Shown: positions 5,722 through 13,108 of the stretch, piece after piece | Numbering within the stretch: position 1 is the first letter of the stretch | Layout of the letters: each line of letters begins with the position of its first letter | Source of the DNA: an uncultured Prevotella sp. | GTDB lineage: Bacteria; Bacteroidota; Bacteroidia; Bacteroidales; Bacteroidaceae | NCBI GenBank assembly: GCA_900318395.1 | Contig: ONKL01000010.1 | Span: forward strand, 1-59,196 | Direction: 5' to 3' | DNA: 59,196 nucleotides | Position numbers and translations under genes: made by a program | The notes under the pieces: generated by a model | Databases searched by the model: none | What the model was told of the DNA's origin: nothing | What the model saw: the letters and a program-made list of their open reading frames with translations, nothing else

Positions 5722-8175
5722 ATGTTCAGTTATCAGAAGAGTTTTGTAAATCCGACATTGCCTGTTGATGAACAGCAGTTCTATGCGCTGGTAAGTGCTA
5801 CGCAGTGGAACGATAACATTGACAAGTATCGCGAAACAGGCGAGGCATCGTTGAAGCGCAAGCTGCCGGCCTTCATCTTTCAGGCGATGTTTGACGAGAC
5901 CCTATCCAAGAACGGCAAGGTGGGCCGCTGGCGCAAGCAGGCGGCCACCCGCCTGACGGGACTCGTGGTAATGGACGTGGATCACGTGGAGAATCCTCAG
6001 AAAAAGTTCGCTGAGTGGCAGACACTTGATTTTGGAGCATTGGGCATATTGCTCATTTATATCACACCCTCTGGCTATGGACTGAAAATTGTCTTCAAGG
6101 CCGACGTCGCTAAGGGTAATCTCATCGACAACCAGCATGCCATGGCCGAGGTGCTTGGCGTGGAGGTTGACGAAAGTTGCAAGGATGCAAGCCGCATGAG
6201 CTTCATCTGCAAGGAATCGGATATTTTGTATATTGACAAAGAACTTTTTACGTATGAGAACAAAGAATTTGCTGAGAAATACGATGCTGAGTATAGGGCT
6301 GGTCATTCTGGTGCTGCTGCGACTGCTGCTGTGGCCGGTAAGAAAGCTGAATCAGGGTCTGAGACTGTCGGGAATGTGGATGCTAAGGCAGTATCGTTAA
6401 CGTGGCGTGGGTATGATGTTCAGCATATCATTGATTGCCGTTACGCTGGCAAGTTGCCATGCGCGGCTGACAGCAACAGACATAATGAGAGCCTCAAACT
6501 CGCCTCAGATCTGCTTGTGCTCTTCGATGGCGACAGGCAGAAGACCCTCCAGGCGCTCAAGGCGCAGAAGTGGGTACAGGAGATCATCGACGAGCGCGAC
6601 GAGAATGTGGAGCAGACTGTGGCCAGTGCCGCTGAGCGTATGGCAGAGAAGGAGAAGAAATATCTCTCTCAGCAACCGAGTAAGGCCATGCAGGAGGCTA
6701 TCAAGGAGGCGTGCGGGAAGACGTGGTACGAGATTACGCAGGGCACGCAAGCGTCGGCGGCATCGGTGACGGAAAGCGACATCGAGCGCTGGCTTTGGGA
6801 ATGGGGCGCTCAGATTGAAGGTCTGTTTGAGGATTTCCCTTTGCTGCGCGACATCTGCAAGGGCTTGAAGAAGAATCAGTTTACGGCTGCTCTGTATGTA
6901 GCAGGCGGATTGCTGATGACGCTCATGACTCGCTGCACGTACAGGTTCTATCATCGCCCAGAGGAATTGCGAAGGCTGAATAATTCGACGCTGATTATTG
7001 GTGACCCTGCATCTGGAAAGTCATTCGCTACGCGACTGTTCAAACTCTTGGCAGCTCCCATGGTGGCAGCAGACAAGGCTGGTATCGCAGCCATCAACCG
7101 CTACAAGGAGGAGATGAAGACCAAGGGTGCGAACAAGGAGAAACCGCAGAAACCCAAGGCGCTGTTCCGCGTGCATCCGGCTCGAACCTCTAATGCGCAG
7201 TTCATCCAGGACATGGTGAATGCCGTAGAGGTGGTGGATGGCGAGGAAATGCAGTTGCACATGCTGACGTTTGATACTGAATTGGATAACACGCTGACCG
7301 TTCAGAAGGGTGGCTCTTGGATTGACAAGCAGTCGTTGGAACTGAAAGCTTTCCACAACGAAGAGGACGGTCAGGCATACTCGAATCTCGACAGCGTGGT
7401 TCAGAACTTCTTCGTCACCTGGAACTATATCTACACAGGCACGCCCATCGCGCTGAAGAAGAAGGTGAATGAGCAGAACTTCGGTTCAGGCCTTGCTACT
7501 CGTCTGACGTGTATTCCTCTGCCCTCAACGAATTTCGAGATGATGGAGCGTGAACGCTCCGTTGATTTCGAGAGTGACGGACGACTGAAGGAATGGGCTT
7601 TCAAGCTGGATCGCATGAAGGGCATCCTGTCTTTGGATAAGATAGTGGATGAACTCTACGACTGGACGGCTCGCCGCATGATGGATGCGAAGGAGAACAA
7701 CTCCAAGGCCGACGAGATGCTGCTGAAGCGATGTGCCTATCACGGGCTGAACTTCGCTGCTCCGTTTATCGTGATGCGTCATTGGCAACAGATTCATCAG
7801 GAGGGTAACTACTGGTGTGGTGAGTTCGAGACCGACGATGTGGATTGGCGACTCACGGAGCTGCTTGTGAACATCCAATACGCTTGCCAGCGCCATTACT
7901 TCGGAGCCATGGCCGAGAAGTATTTCGATGACCAGAAGCGCGATGTGTCTGCCAACAGTCGCCGTCAGCAGAAGACCATCGAGGCCTTTAACCGTCTGCC
8001 TGAGGAATTTACAGCCGATGACATCATGCGCTGTTTCGGACTCGAAGGTGAATCCTCTGCACGTGGCCGTGCCCGTACGCTGATAGCCGATCATCTGGCC
8101 GTGAAGACGGGCGAATATAAAGACAACGGCAAAGTGAAATCAATGTATCGCAAGACGGGAACAGTGATGCTATAG
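5722..8175 (+). CDS. VirE/BT4734-type primase-helicase (DUF3987)
   Basis: 817 residues. Residues 1-190 match the BT4734-like 'VirE N-terminal' domain, a primase-type fold; VVMDVDH near residue 92 supplies its acidic pair and TPSGYGLKIVFK follows. A linker (205-230) leads to a helical domain, then a DUF3987 helicase/ATPase-like domain with Walker A GDPASGKS near 427-434 and a TFDTELD segment near 516 as the likely Walker B/acidic site. The C-terminus (700-817) is winged-helix-like. Such proteins occur in plasmids, phages and islands of Bacteroidales. Template and replicon are not identifiable here. It is followed by a strong hairpin and the M15 peptidase. Confidence 0.85.
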   Translation: MFSYQKSFVNPTLPVDEQQFYALVSATQWNDNIDKYRETGEASLKRKLPAFIFQAMFDETLSKNGKVGRWRKQAATRLTGLVVMDVDHVENPQKKFAEWQTLDFGALGILLIYITPSGYGLKIVFKADVAKGNLIDNQHAMAEVLGVEVDESCKDASRMSFICKESDILYIDKELFTYENKEFAEKYDAEYRAGHSGAAATAAVAGKKAESGSETVGNVDAKAVSLTWRGYDVQHIIDCRYAGKLPCAADSNRHNESLKLASDLLVLFDGDRQKTLQALKAQKWVQEIIDERDENVEQTVASAAERMAEKEKKYLSQQPSKAMQEAIKEACGKTWYEITQGTQASAASVTESDIERWLWEWGAQIEGLFEDFPLLRDICKGLKKNQFTAALYVAGGLLMTLMTRCTYRFYHRPEELRRLNNSTLIIGDPASGKSFATRLFKLLAAPMVAADKAGIAAINRYKEEMKTKGANKEKPQKPKALFRVHPARTSNAQFIQDMVNAVEVVDGEEMQLHMLTFDTELDNTLTVQKGGSWIDKQSLELKAFHNEEDGQAYSNLDSVVQNFFVTWNYIYTGTPIALKKKVNEQNFGSGLATRLTCIPLPSTNFEMMERERSVDFESDGRLKEWAFKLDRMKGILSLDKIVDELYDWTARRMMDAKENNSKADEMLLKRCAYHGLNFAAPFIVMRHWQQIHQEGNYWCGEFETDDVDWRLTELLVNIQYACQRHYFGAMAEKYFDDQKRDVSANSRRQQKTIEAFNRLPEEFTADDIMRCFGLEGESSARGRARTLIADHLAVKTGEYKDNGKVKSMYRKTGTVML

Positions 8176-8182
8176 CAATGGC

Positions 8183-8211
8183 GTTCAGGGGAGGCTTCCC
8201 CTCCTCTGAAC
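8183..8211 (+). terminator. strong hairpin between primase and peptidase genes
   Basis: A 12-bp stem (one G-T pair) with a 5-nt loop: GTTCAGGGGAGG (8183-8194) against CCTCCTCTGAAC (8200-8211). It is followed by a pyrimidine-rich, T-containing run without a clean T tract. It may partly terminate or set the ratio of the two cistrons. Confidence 0.5.
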
Positions 8212-8267
8212 TGCCGTTTTCCCGTTTTGCCGTTTCGTTTAGTAGTTTTAGTAATACCAAGTAGATT

Positions 8268-8747
8268 ATGCAAGAAGTAACAATCAATAAATCCGCAAAA
8301 CTCTCTGAGCACATTACGCTCGGAGAAATGTGCAAAACCAGTGCGAAGACAGCTGATGGAAATATCCCTTCGCACGTACATATCGAGAACCTTCGTAGGC
8401 TTTGCGGCTGGCTGGAGATGCTTCGCAGTGAGTGGAACAAACGCTATGGCGAGGGTGATGATCCTATCGTCATCAACTCCGGCTATCGCTCTCCACAGGT
8501 GAATGCCGCCGTTGGCGGTGTGAAAGGCTCAAACCATCTGACAGGCTGCGCCGCAGATATCCGCGTGGCTGGCTTGGAGCAAGCCCTCCGCTATGCCGTC
8601 ATCCTGCTCGACATCAGCGATGAAAGTCGCGAGGACTTTGACGAACTCCTGTTAGAGCGTTCGCCCAAGGGCGGCTACTGGCTCCACTTCGCCGTCCGTC
8701 CACCATCGCAGGAGAATCGCAGGAAGATCAGGTTTATTCAGACGTGA
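8268..8747 (+). CDS. peptidase M15A-type peptidoglycan peptidase
   Basis: 159 residues. The zinc site of M15 is visible: SGYRSPQVNAAVGG near 74, then SNHLTGCAADI (H-x6-D), then WLHFAV with the third ligand His near 142. This family cleaves D-Ala bonds or cross-links in peptidoglycan (VanY/endolysin type). There is no signal peptide, so release would need a holin, lysis or another route, as with phage endolysins. In Bacteroidales a muramidase, amidase or M15 gene often follows a VirE-type primase, and that pairing recurs here. A terminator hairpin follows at 8766-8805. Confidence 0.85.
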   Translation: MQEVTINKSAKLSEHITLGEMCKTSAKTADGNIPSHVHIENLRRLCGWLEMLRSEWNKRYGEGDDPIVINSGYRSPQVNAAVGGVKGSNHLTGCAADIRVAGLEQALRYAVILLDISDESREDFDELLLERSPKGGYWLHFAVRPPSQENRRKIRFIQT

Positions 8748-8765
8748 AATCCTCTCTCATAATTT

Positions 8766-8805
8766 GTTGCCGATGTACTTCATAAAGGTATGTCGGCAAC
8801 ATTTT
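8766..8805 (+). terminator. terminator of primase cassette
   Basis: GTTGCCGA (8766-8773) pairs with TCGGCAAC (8793-8800), with an inner TAC/GTA pairing, followed by ATTTTAT. It ends the + strand accessory block; the next gene is on the other strand. Confidence 0.7.
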
Positions 8806-8889
8806 ATATCAAATAAACGTAAACTCACGCTTTTAGTTCAGCAAATTCTGTCTCACTGTGCCTCACATATTTGTTTCTTGGCAATCGGA

Positions 8890-10260
8890 CTATTTGCCCA
8901 CGCAAAAGTGTGTAAATATGTTTCTTAATACTTCATCGGCTAAAATACGATTTTGGCCGGTAATGCTTGCGAGGTCGTCTAAAACGAGCCTCAAGTCTTC
9001 AGAAACCAAATCTCCGCTTAGGCCTGACTCCAAAGAGGATAGGACTCTGGACAGATTTTCTTGGGCACTGAGCAAAGAGTGGTATTGCCTGGCTGATGTA
9101 ACGATGATGTCCTGTTCGGAGAGCTCTGGAATATTGGCTGATTCGAAGATGGCTTGCTCGAGTTGGTCTAGGTTGGTGCCTTGCTTGGCAGAGATTTTGA
9201 GAAATGAAGCGTGATGAGTGGAATTTGTGGAATGTGGAAGGTGGAATGTGAAATGAGATCTGCTCTCGTCAATCTTATTCTGTATGGTAATCAGCGACTT
9301 ATCTTTGCATCGATTCTGCATGTCTTGAATGTCCTCGGATGTTGGTTCGGCATCAATAAGCCATAGCACGATGCGGGCTTTCTCGATGGCGGCGTATGTG
9401 CGGCTGATGCCTATCTGCTCAACCTCGTCAGTGGTCTGACGAATACCAGCCGTATCGATAAATCTGAAAGTGACGCCCTGAATGTCTATCACATCTTCTA
9501 TCGTATCTCGAGTTGTTCCGTGTACAGAAGATACGATTGCTCGGTCATCTCGAAGCAGTTTGTTAAGGAGTGTTGATTTCCCCACGTTCGTCCTGCCGAC
9601 TATGGCAACGGGAATGCCGTTTTTGAGAGCCTGCCCTGTCTCAAAAGAGCGGGCAAGGTGCGTAATGCGATTGTTGATTTTATTCGCAATATCCAACAGC
9701 TCATTGCGGTCGGCAAATTCGAGGTCTTCGTGGTCAGAGAAATCGAGTTCGAGCTCCAAAAGTGAGGTGAGTTTCAGCAGTTGTTCGCGGAGGCGGGAAA
9801 GATCTGAAGAGAAGTTTCCACGAAGTTGAGACATGGCAATCTGGTGCGTTGCTTTGTTGCCAGACGCAATGAGGTCGGCTACGGCTTCGGCTTGTGAGAG
9901 ATCCATCTTGCCATTGAGGAAAGCCCGCTGGGTATACTCACCGGGCTGGGCCATGCGGCAGCCGTTCTGAATCAAGAGTTCTAACACCTTGTTTAATATA
10001 TAGCGCGAACCATGACAGGAGATCTCTGCAGAGTCTTCGCCTGTATAGGAGTGGGGGGCACGGAAGATACTCACCATCACCTCATCGATGATCTCTGTGT
10101 CATCCTTGATGTGTCCGTAGTGGATGGTGTTGGGCTTTGCGTTTGAGAGATCCTTGGAGAATACGTGAGAAAGAATCTCAAGCGACTGAGGGCCTGAGAT
10201 TCTGATGATTCCGAGTGCTCCACCAGGAGCTGTTGCGAGTGCGCAGATAGTGTCTGTCAT
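8890..10260 (-). CDS. mnmE: tRNA modification GTPase MnmE
   Basis: 456 residues. MnmE with MnmG makes the cmnm5 modification at U34 of certain tRNAs. The N-terminal folate-binding domain begins MTDTICALATAPGG. The G domain has G1 GRTNVGKST near 221, G3 DTAGIR, G4 NKID and G5 SAK. The protein ends in CVGK, the conserved C-terminal Cys motif. The stop of the upstream udp gene overlaps its ATG by one base (TGATG), so the two are translationally coupled. Unusual feature: between G4 and G5 (residues about 335-350) the reading frame runs through a heptamer repeat and encodes a His/Phe/Ser/Thr-rich stretch. Confidence 0.97.
   Translation of the reverse strand: MTDTICALATAPGGALGIIRISGPQSLEILSHVFSKDLSNAKPNTIHYGHIKDDTEIIDEVMVSIFRAPHSYTGEDSAEISCHGSRYILNKVLELLIQNGCRMAQPGEYTQRAFLNGKMDLSQAEAVADLIASGNKATHQIAMSQLRGNFSSDLSRLREQLLKLTSLLELELDFSDHEDLEFADRNELLDIANKINNRITHLARSFETGQALKNGIPVAIVGRTNVGKSTLLNKLLRDDRAIVSSVHGTTRDTIEDVIDIQGVTFRFIDTAGIRQTTDEVEQIGISRTYAAIEKARIVLWLIDAEPTSEDIQDMQNRCKDKSLITIQNKIDESRSHFTFHLPHSTNSTHHASFLKISAKQGTNLDQLEQAIFESANIPELSEQDIIVTSARQYHSLLSAQENLSRVLSSLESGLSGDLVSEDLRLVLDDLASITGQNRILADEVLRNIFTHFCVGK
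9212..9257. repeat. heptamer tandem repeat inside mnmE
   Basis: Six or so seven-base units on the + strand: TGATGAG, TGGAATT, TGTGGAA, TGTGGAA, GGTGGAA, TGTGAAA. They are in the mnmE frame and encode part of the G4-G5 linker. Related to the CCTCATT/CCACATT array at 55005. Confidence 0.75.
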
Positions 10261-11135
10261 CAGATGCGGTCGAGCACTTTTTCGATGAGGGTATCGATGG
10301 AGTTCTTATACTCGGTGTTCATCTTCTGGGCATAGCGGTTGGCGATGACCATGCAGCAGGTCATGGCGCGATGGCCCAGGATGGAGGCGAGACCTGCTAC
10401 GGCAGATGACTCCATCTCGAAATTACAGATCTTCATGTCATCGTATTCGAAGGCCTCGATCTTTTCGTTCTGCTGGGGATCTGCGATGTCTGCACGAAGC
10501 ACGCGCCCCTGAGGACCATAGAATCCTCCGCAAGAGATGGTGTAGCCGCGTACCATATCGTCTTTGGCAATTTGTTCGATAAGTTCCTCGTCGGCGATAG
10601 ACACGTATGGGGCGCCCTTGATGGGATCCCACTGCATGTGCTCGCAGAAGGCACGCTCCATATCGATGTCGCAGACCACATTGCGTCCTGCGTAGTAGTT
10701 CAGCAGACCGTCGAAGCCTATACTCTTGACGCTGGCGATGAAGCTGCCCGTTGGCGTGAAAGGTTGCAATCCGCCACAGGTACCGATGCGTACCATTGTC
10801 AGCGTGCGATGCTCATCTTTTTCCTCACGCGTGTTATAGTCGATGTTGGCAAGAGTATCGAGTTCGTTGACCACGATATCGATATTATCGCAGCCGATAC
10901 CATGACTCTGACAAGTGATGCGCTTGCCTTTATACATACCAGTGATGGTGTGGAACTCACGACTGCTGACCTCGCACTCTTTCGAGTCGAAGTGGGCAGC
11001 AACGGTATCCACTCGGGCAGGATCACCCACGAGGATAACCTTGTCGGCCAGTTGTTCTGGCTTCAGATGCAGGTGAAAGCAAGAACCATCGGCATTGATG
11101 ATCAGTTCGGATTCAGGAAAAATTCTCTTACTCAT
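10260..11135 (-). CDS. udp: uridine phosphorylase-type nucleoside phosphorylase
   Basis: 291 residues, PNP/UDP phosphorylase superfamily. It splits uridine (possibly other nucleosides) with phosphate to base and ribose-1-phosphate. Visible motifs are VGDPARV near 36 (phosphate loop), IGTCGGLQ near 116, and CNFEMESSAVAGLA near 237, where the Met-Glu pair contacts ribose. Exact substrate cannot be read from the sequence. It overlaps mnmE by one base and lies 14 nt after the PD40 gene. Confidence 0.88.
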   Translation of the reverse strand: MSKRIFPESELIINADGSCFHLHLKPEQLADKVILVGDPARVDTVAAHFDSKECEVSSREFHTITGMYKGKRITCQSHGIGCDNIDIVVNELDTLANIDYNTREEKDEHRTLTMVRIGTCGGLQPFTPTGSFIASVKSIGFDGLLNYYAGRNVVCDIDMERAFCEHMQWDPIKGAPYVSIADEELIEQIAKDDMVRGYTISCGGFYGPQGRVLRADIADPQQNEKIEAFEYDDMKICNFEMESSAVAGLASILGHRAMTCCMVIANRYAQKMNTEYKNSIDTLIEKVLDRI

Positions 11136-11149
11136 AGACTTGTATTTTT

Positions 11150-12316
11150 TTAGTTGATAACTTTGATTTCTGTGTTACGTGCCTGCTTTTCGAGGGTCTT
11201 GACGCGTTCAGCAAGCTGCAGTACTTCTTTCTCTGCAAGAAGAATTTCTTTCTTCAATCCCTCACGGTCGGAAGCATTGGCTTTGGCAAAATCATCACGA
11301 GCACTGTCGAGTTCTTTGTTGATTGTGCTGAGCTGTTTGCGGGCATTGACGAGCTGTTCGTAAAGAGCAGCAGCCTCGCGTGAACGGAAATCCTTGGCAC
11401 TGGAGTAGGTGAGGGCATCACTGATGACCAGCAGCTGGTCTGTGTCTGTAGTTTTTGCAGTCTGTGTGTCCTTGCCTGCTGCTCTTAAATTCTTCAGACG
11501 AGCAAGTGCTGCCTGGCGCTCTTTGCCGTCACCCCATGTGTCAGCGATACGACTGATGTCAGCAAAACCGCGCATCTGCTGTTCGGTATAGGCAGAGAGA
11601 TCATAGGTCTTGCGGCTGTCGGAAGGCACGAAAATATAAATGCAGACTTTCCCCTCTGGCTGATGACGGTCGCTGACGAAATAGCCGATGCGGTTATACT
11701 CATCGATAGCGTACATATAGTCATTAGCCTCAGAGTTGAATGGCATGCCCAGATTCTCTGGTTTCAGGAAACGGCTGGTGTGAGAATCGTAACGGGTGAA
11801 GAAGATGTCGTAGCCTCCGATGCTCTCTTCACCCTTGCCGGCGAAGTAGAAGGTAATGCCATCGGTGAGCATGAAAGGGTAGGCAGCCTCGTTGATACCA
11901 TCGCTGATACCTTGAAGAGCCATAGGCCGACTCCATTCACCGCCCAGCTTATCGATAGTATAGAGTTGCTGGCGCAGGCTGTCATCGGGCAGACTGAAAT
12001 AGGCTTTGTTGCCCATCTCGTTGACGAAGACGCTGGTGCTGTCGTCCTGACTCTTATTGAGAAATTGCCTGGGACTCATGACCTTTCCTGACTCATGTGA
12101 TACTCGCAAATGGGGCAGGAACTGATTCTTATCCGTTACGATGCTGTCAACGATGATGATCTGTTGCGTCATCTCACGCATGTTCGTGATGCGAGGATCC
12201 TCTTTCGGTATCTCTACAGCTGGTTTCTTGCCCACACGTTTCTTTTTCTTCTGCGCACTCATTGAGAGTGGCAGGAGCAGAATCAGTGTGAGTGTGGCAA
12301 CCGTTCTTAATTTCAT
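11150..12316 (-). CDS. secreted PD40/WD40-like beta-propeller protein
   Basis: 388 residues. A Sec signal peptide covers about residues 1-21 (hydrophobic LTLILLLPLSMSA), followed by a basic KKKKR stretch. Residues 80-235 contain TolB/PD40-like blades (NKAYFSLPD, ITFYFAGKG, GGYDIFFTR, IGYFVSDR). Residues 310-385 form a charged coiled coil. This arrangement resembles Bacteroidetes OmpA-associated PD40 proteins but lacks an OmpA domain. Expected location is the periplasm or outer membrane. Function unknown. Confidence 0.75.
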   Translation of the reverse strand: MKLRTVATLTLILLLPLSMSAQKKKKRVGKKPAVEIPKEDPRITNMREMTQQIIIVDSIVTDKNQFLPHLRVSHESGKVMSPRQFLNKSQDDSTSVFVNEMGNKAYFSLPDDSLRQQLYTIDKLGGEWSRPMALQGISDGINEAAYPFMLTDGITFYFAGKGEESIGGYDIFFTRYDSHTSRFLKPENLGMPFNSEANDYMYAIDEYNRIGYFVSDRHQPEGKVCIYIFVPSDSRKTYDLSAYTEQQMRGFADISRIADTWGDGKERQAALARLKNLRAAGKDTQTAKTTDTDQLLVISDALTYSSAKDFRSREAAALYEQLVNARKQLSTINKELDSARDDFAKANASDREGLKKEILLAEKEVLQLAERVKTLEKQARNTEIKVIN

Positions 12317-12319
12317 CTT

Positions 12320-13087
12320 CTATTCTTCAATCAGTTTGTTTTCTGCGTTCAGGGCTCTCCAGATACTATAACGGGCTTCTGGGTTTATTTGCTCGATTTC
12401 ATCATAGAGACGCTTGATGTCTGTTCGATATGAGTTAGTCTCATAGGGACAGATTTTCTTTTGCTTCTGATAACCTTTCATCTCGGCATAGGCCTTGATG
12501 TCGGCTTCTTCTATCAGGCATAGAGGACGGATTATTGTGAGTGGCATCTTGCGCATTCTCAGGCGTGCTGGCATCGTGTCGAATCGTCCTTGGAAAGTCA
12601 GGTTCATCAGTGCCGTGTGCAGCATGTCGTCCTGATGGTGGCCTAAGGCTATCTTATTGCAGCCGAGTTCCTGAGCAAGATTGAACATCTCCTTGCGGCG
12701 CATCCATGAACATAGGAAACAGGGCTGTTTCTGTCGACGAGCGTCTCTTGCGTCGTTGACGGTCTCTTCGCCAATCTCAAATCGCGTTGTCCTCAAGTGG
12801 AGCTTCACGCCCTGTTCATCACAGAACTGCTGTAGATAGCTCGTGTCCGTCTCGTATTGGATGTTCTCCATCCTTACATGCAGAGCCTCTACGCTGAATC
12901 GCGGATGATCGATCTTAGCCCGATTTGCCAGCAGTTCTGTCAGCAGGAGAGAGTCTTTGCCACCAGAGAGCCCCACAAGGATGCGATCATCATCCTCTAT
13001 CAGATGATAAGTAGCCATCGCCTTGACGAACCGTTCTTTCAAACGATGCTCCAGGCGACGGCTCTCTATATCTGAATCACTATTCAC
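12320..13087 (-). CDS. ttcA: TtcA-family tRNA 2-thiolation ATPase
   Basis: 255 residues. PP-loop ATPase with SGGKDS near 40 and a CFLC pair near 123 that fits the Fe-S/thiolation Cys site; GHHQDD follows. The family 2-thiolates cytidine 32 of tRNA. The start is GTG at 13087: a stop lies two codons upstream and the next Met (residue 24) would delete conserved helix RLKERFVKA. The start codon lies within heptamer repeats at 13077-13108. The short third CxxC segment of some TtcA proteins is not evident, so a relative such as a TtcA-like protein is possible. Confidence 0.85.
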   Translation of the reverse strand: MNSDSDIESRRLEHRLKERFVKAMATYHLIEDDDRILVGLSGGKDSLLLTELLANRAKIDHPRFSVEALHVRMENIQYETDTSYLQQFCDEQGVKLHLRTTRFEIGEETVNDARDARRQKQPCFLCSWMRRKEMFNLAQELGCNKIALGHHQDDMLHTALMNLTFQGRFDTMPARLRMRKMPLTIIRPLCLIEEADIKAYAEMKGYQKQKKICPYETNSYRTDIKRLYDEIEQINPEARYSIWRALNAENKLIEE

Positions 13088-13108
13088 TATTCACTAATCA
13101 CTATTCAC
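13077..13108. repeat. heptamer repeat (TCACTAT) at ttcA start / GltD-fusion stop
   Basis: Units TCACTAT, TCACTAT, TCACTAA, TCACTAT then TCACTTC. They include the GTG start of ttcA and the TAG stop of the upstream gene. The motif is the reverse complement (rotated) of the AGTGAAT array at 17664. Confidence 0.8.

Noticed and set aside
1-8750. Complete integrative element or prophage
   Set aside because: No integrase, transposase, relaxase or structural phage gene is in the window, so only an accessory block can be claimed.
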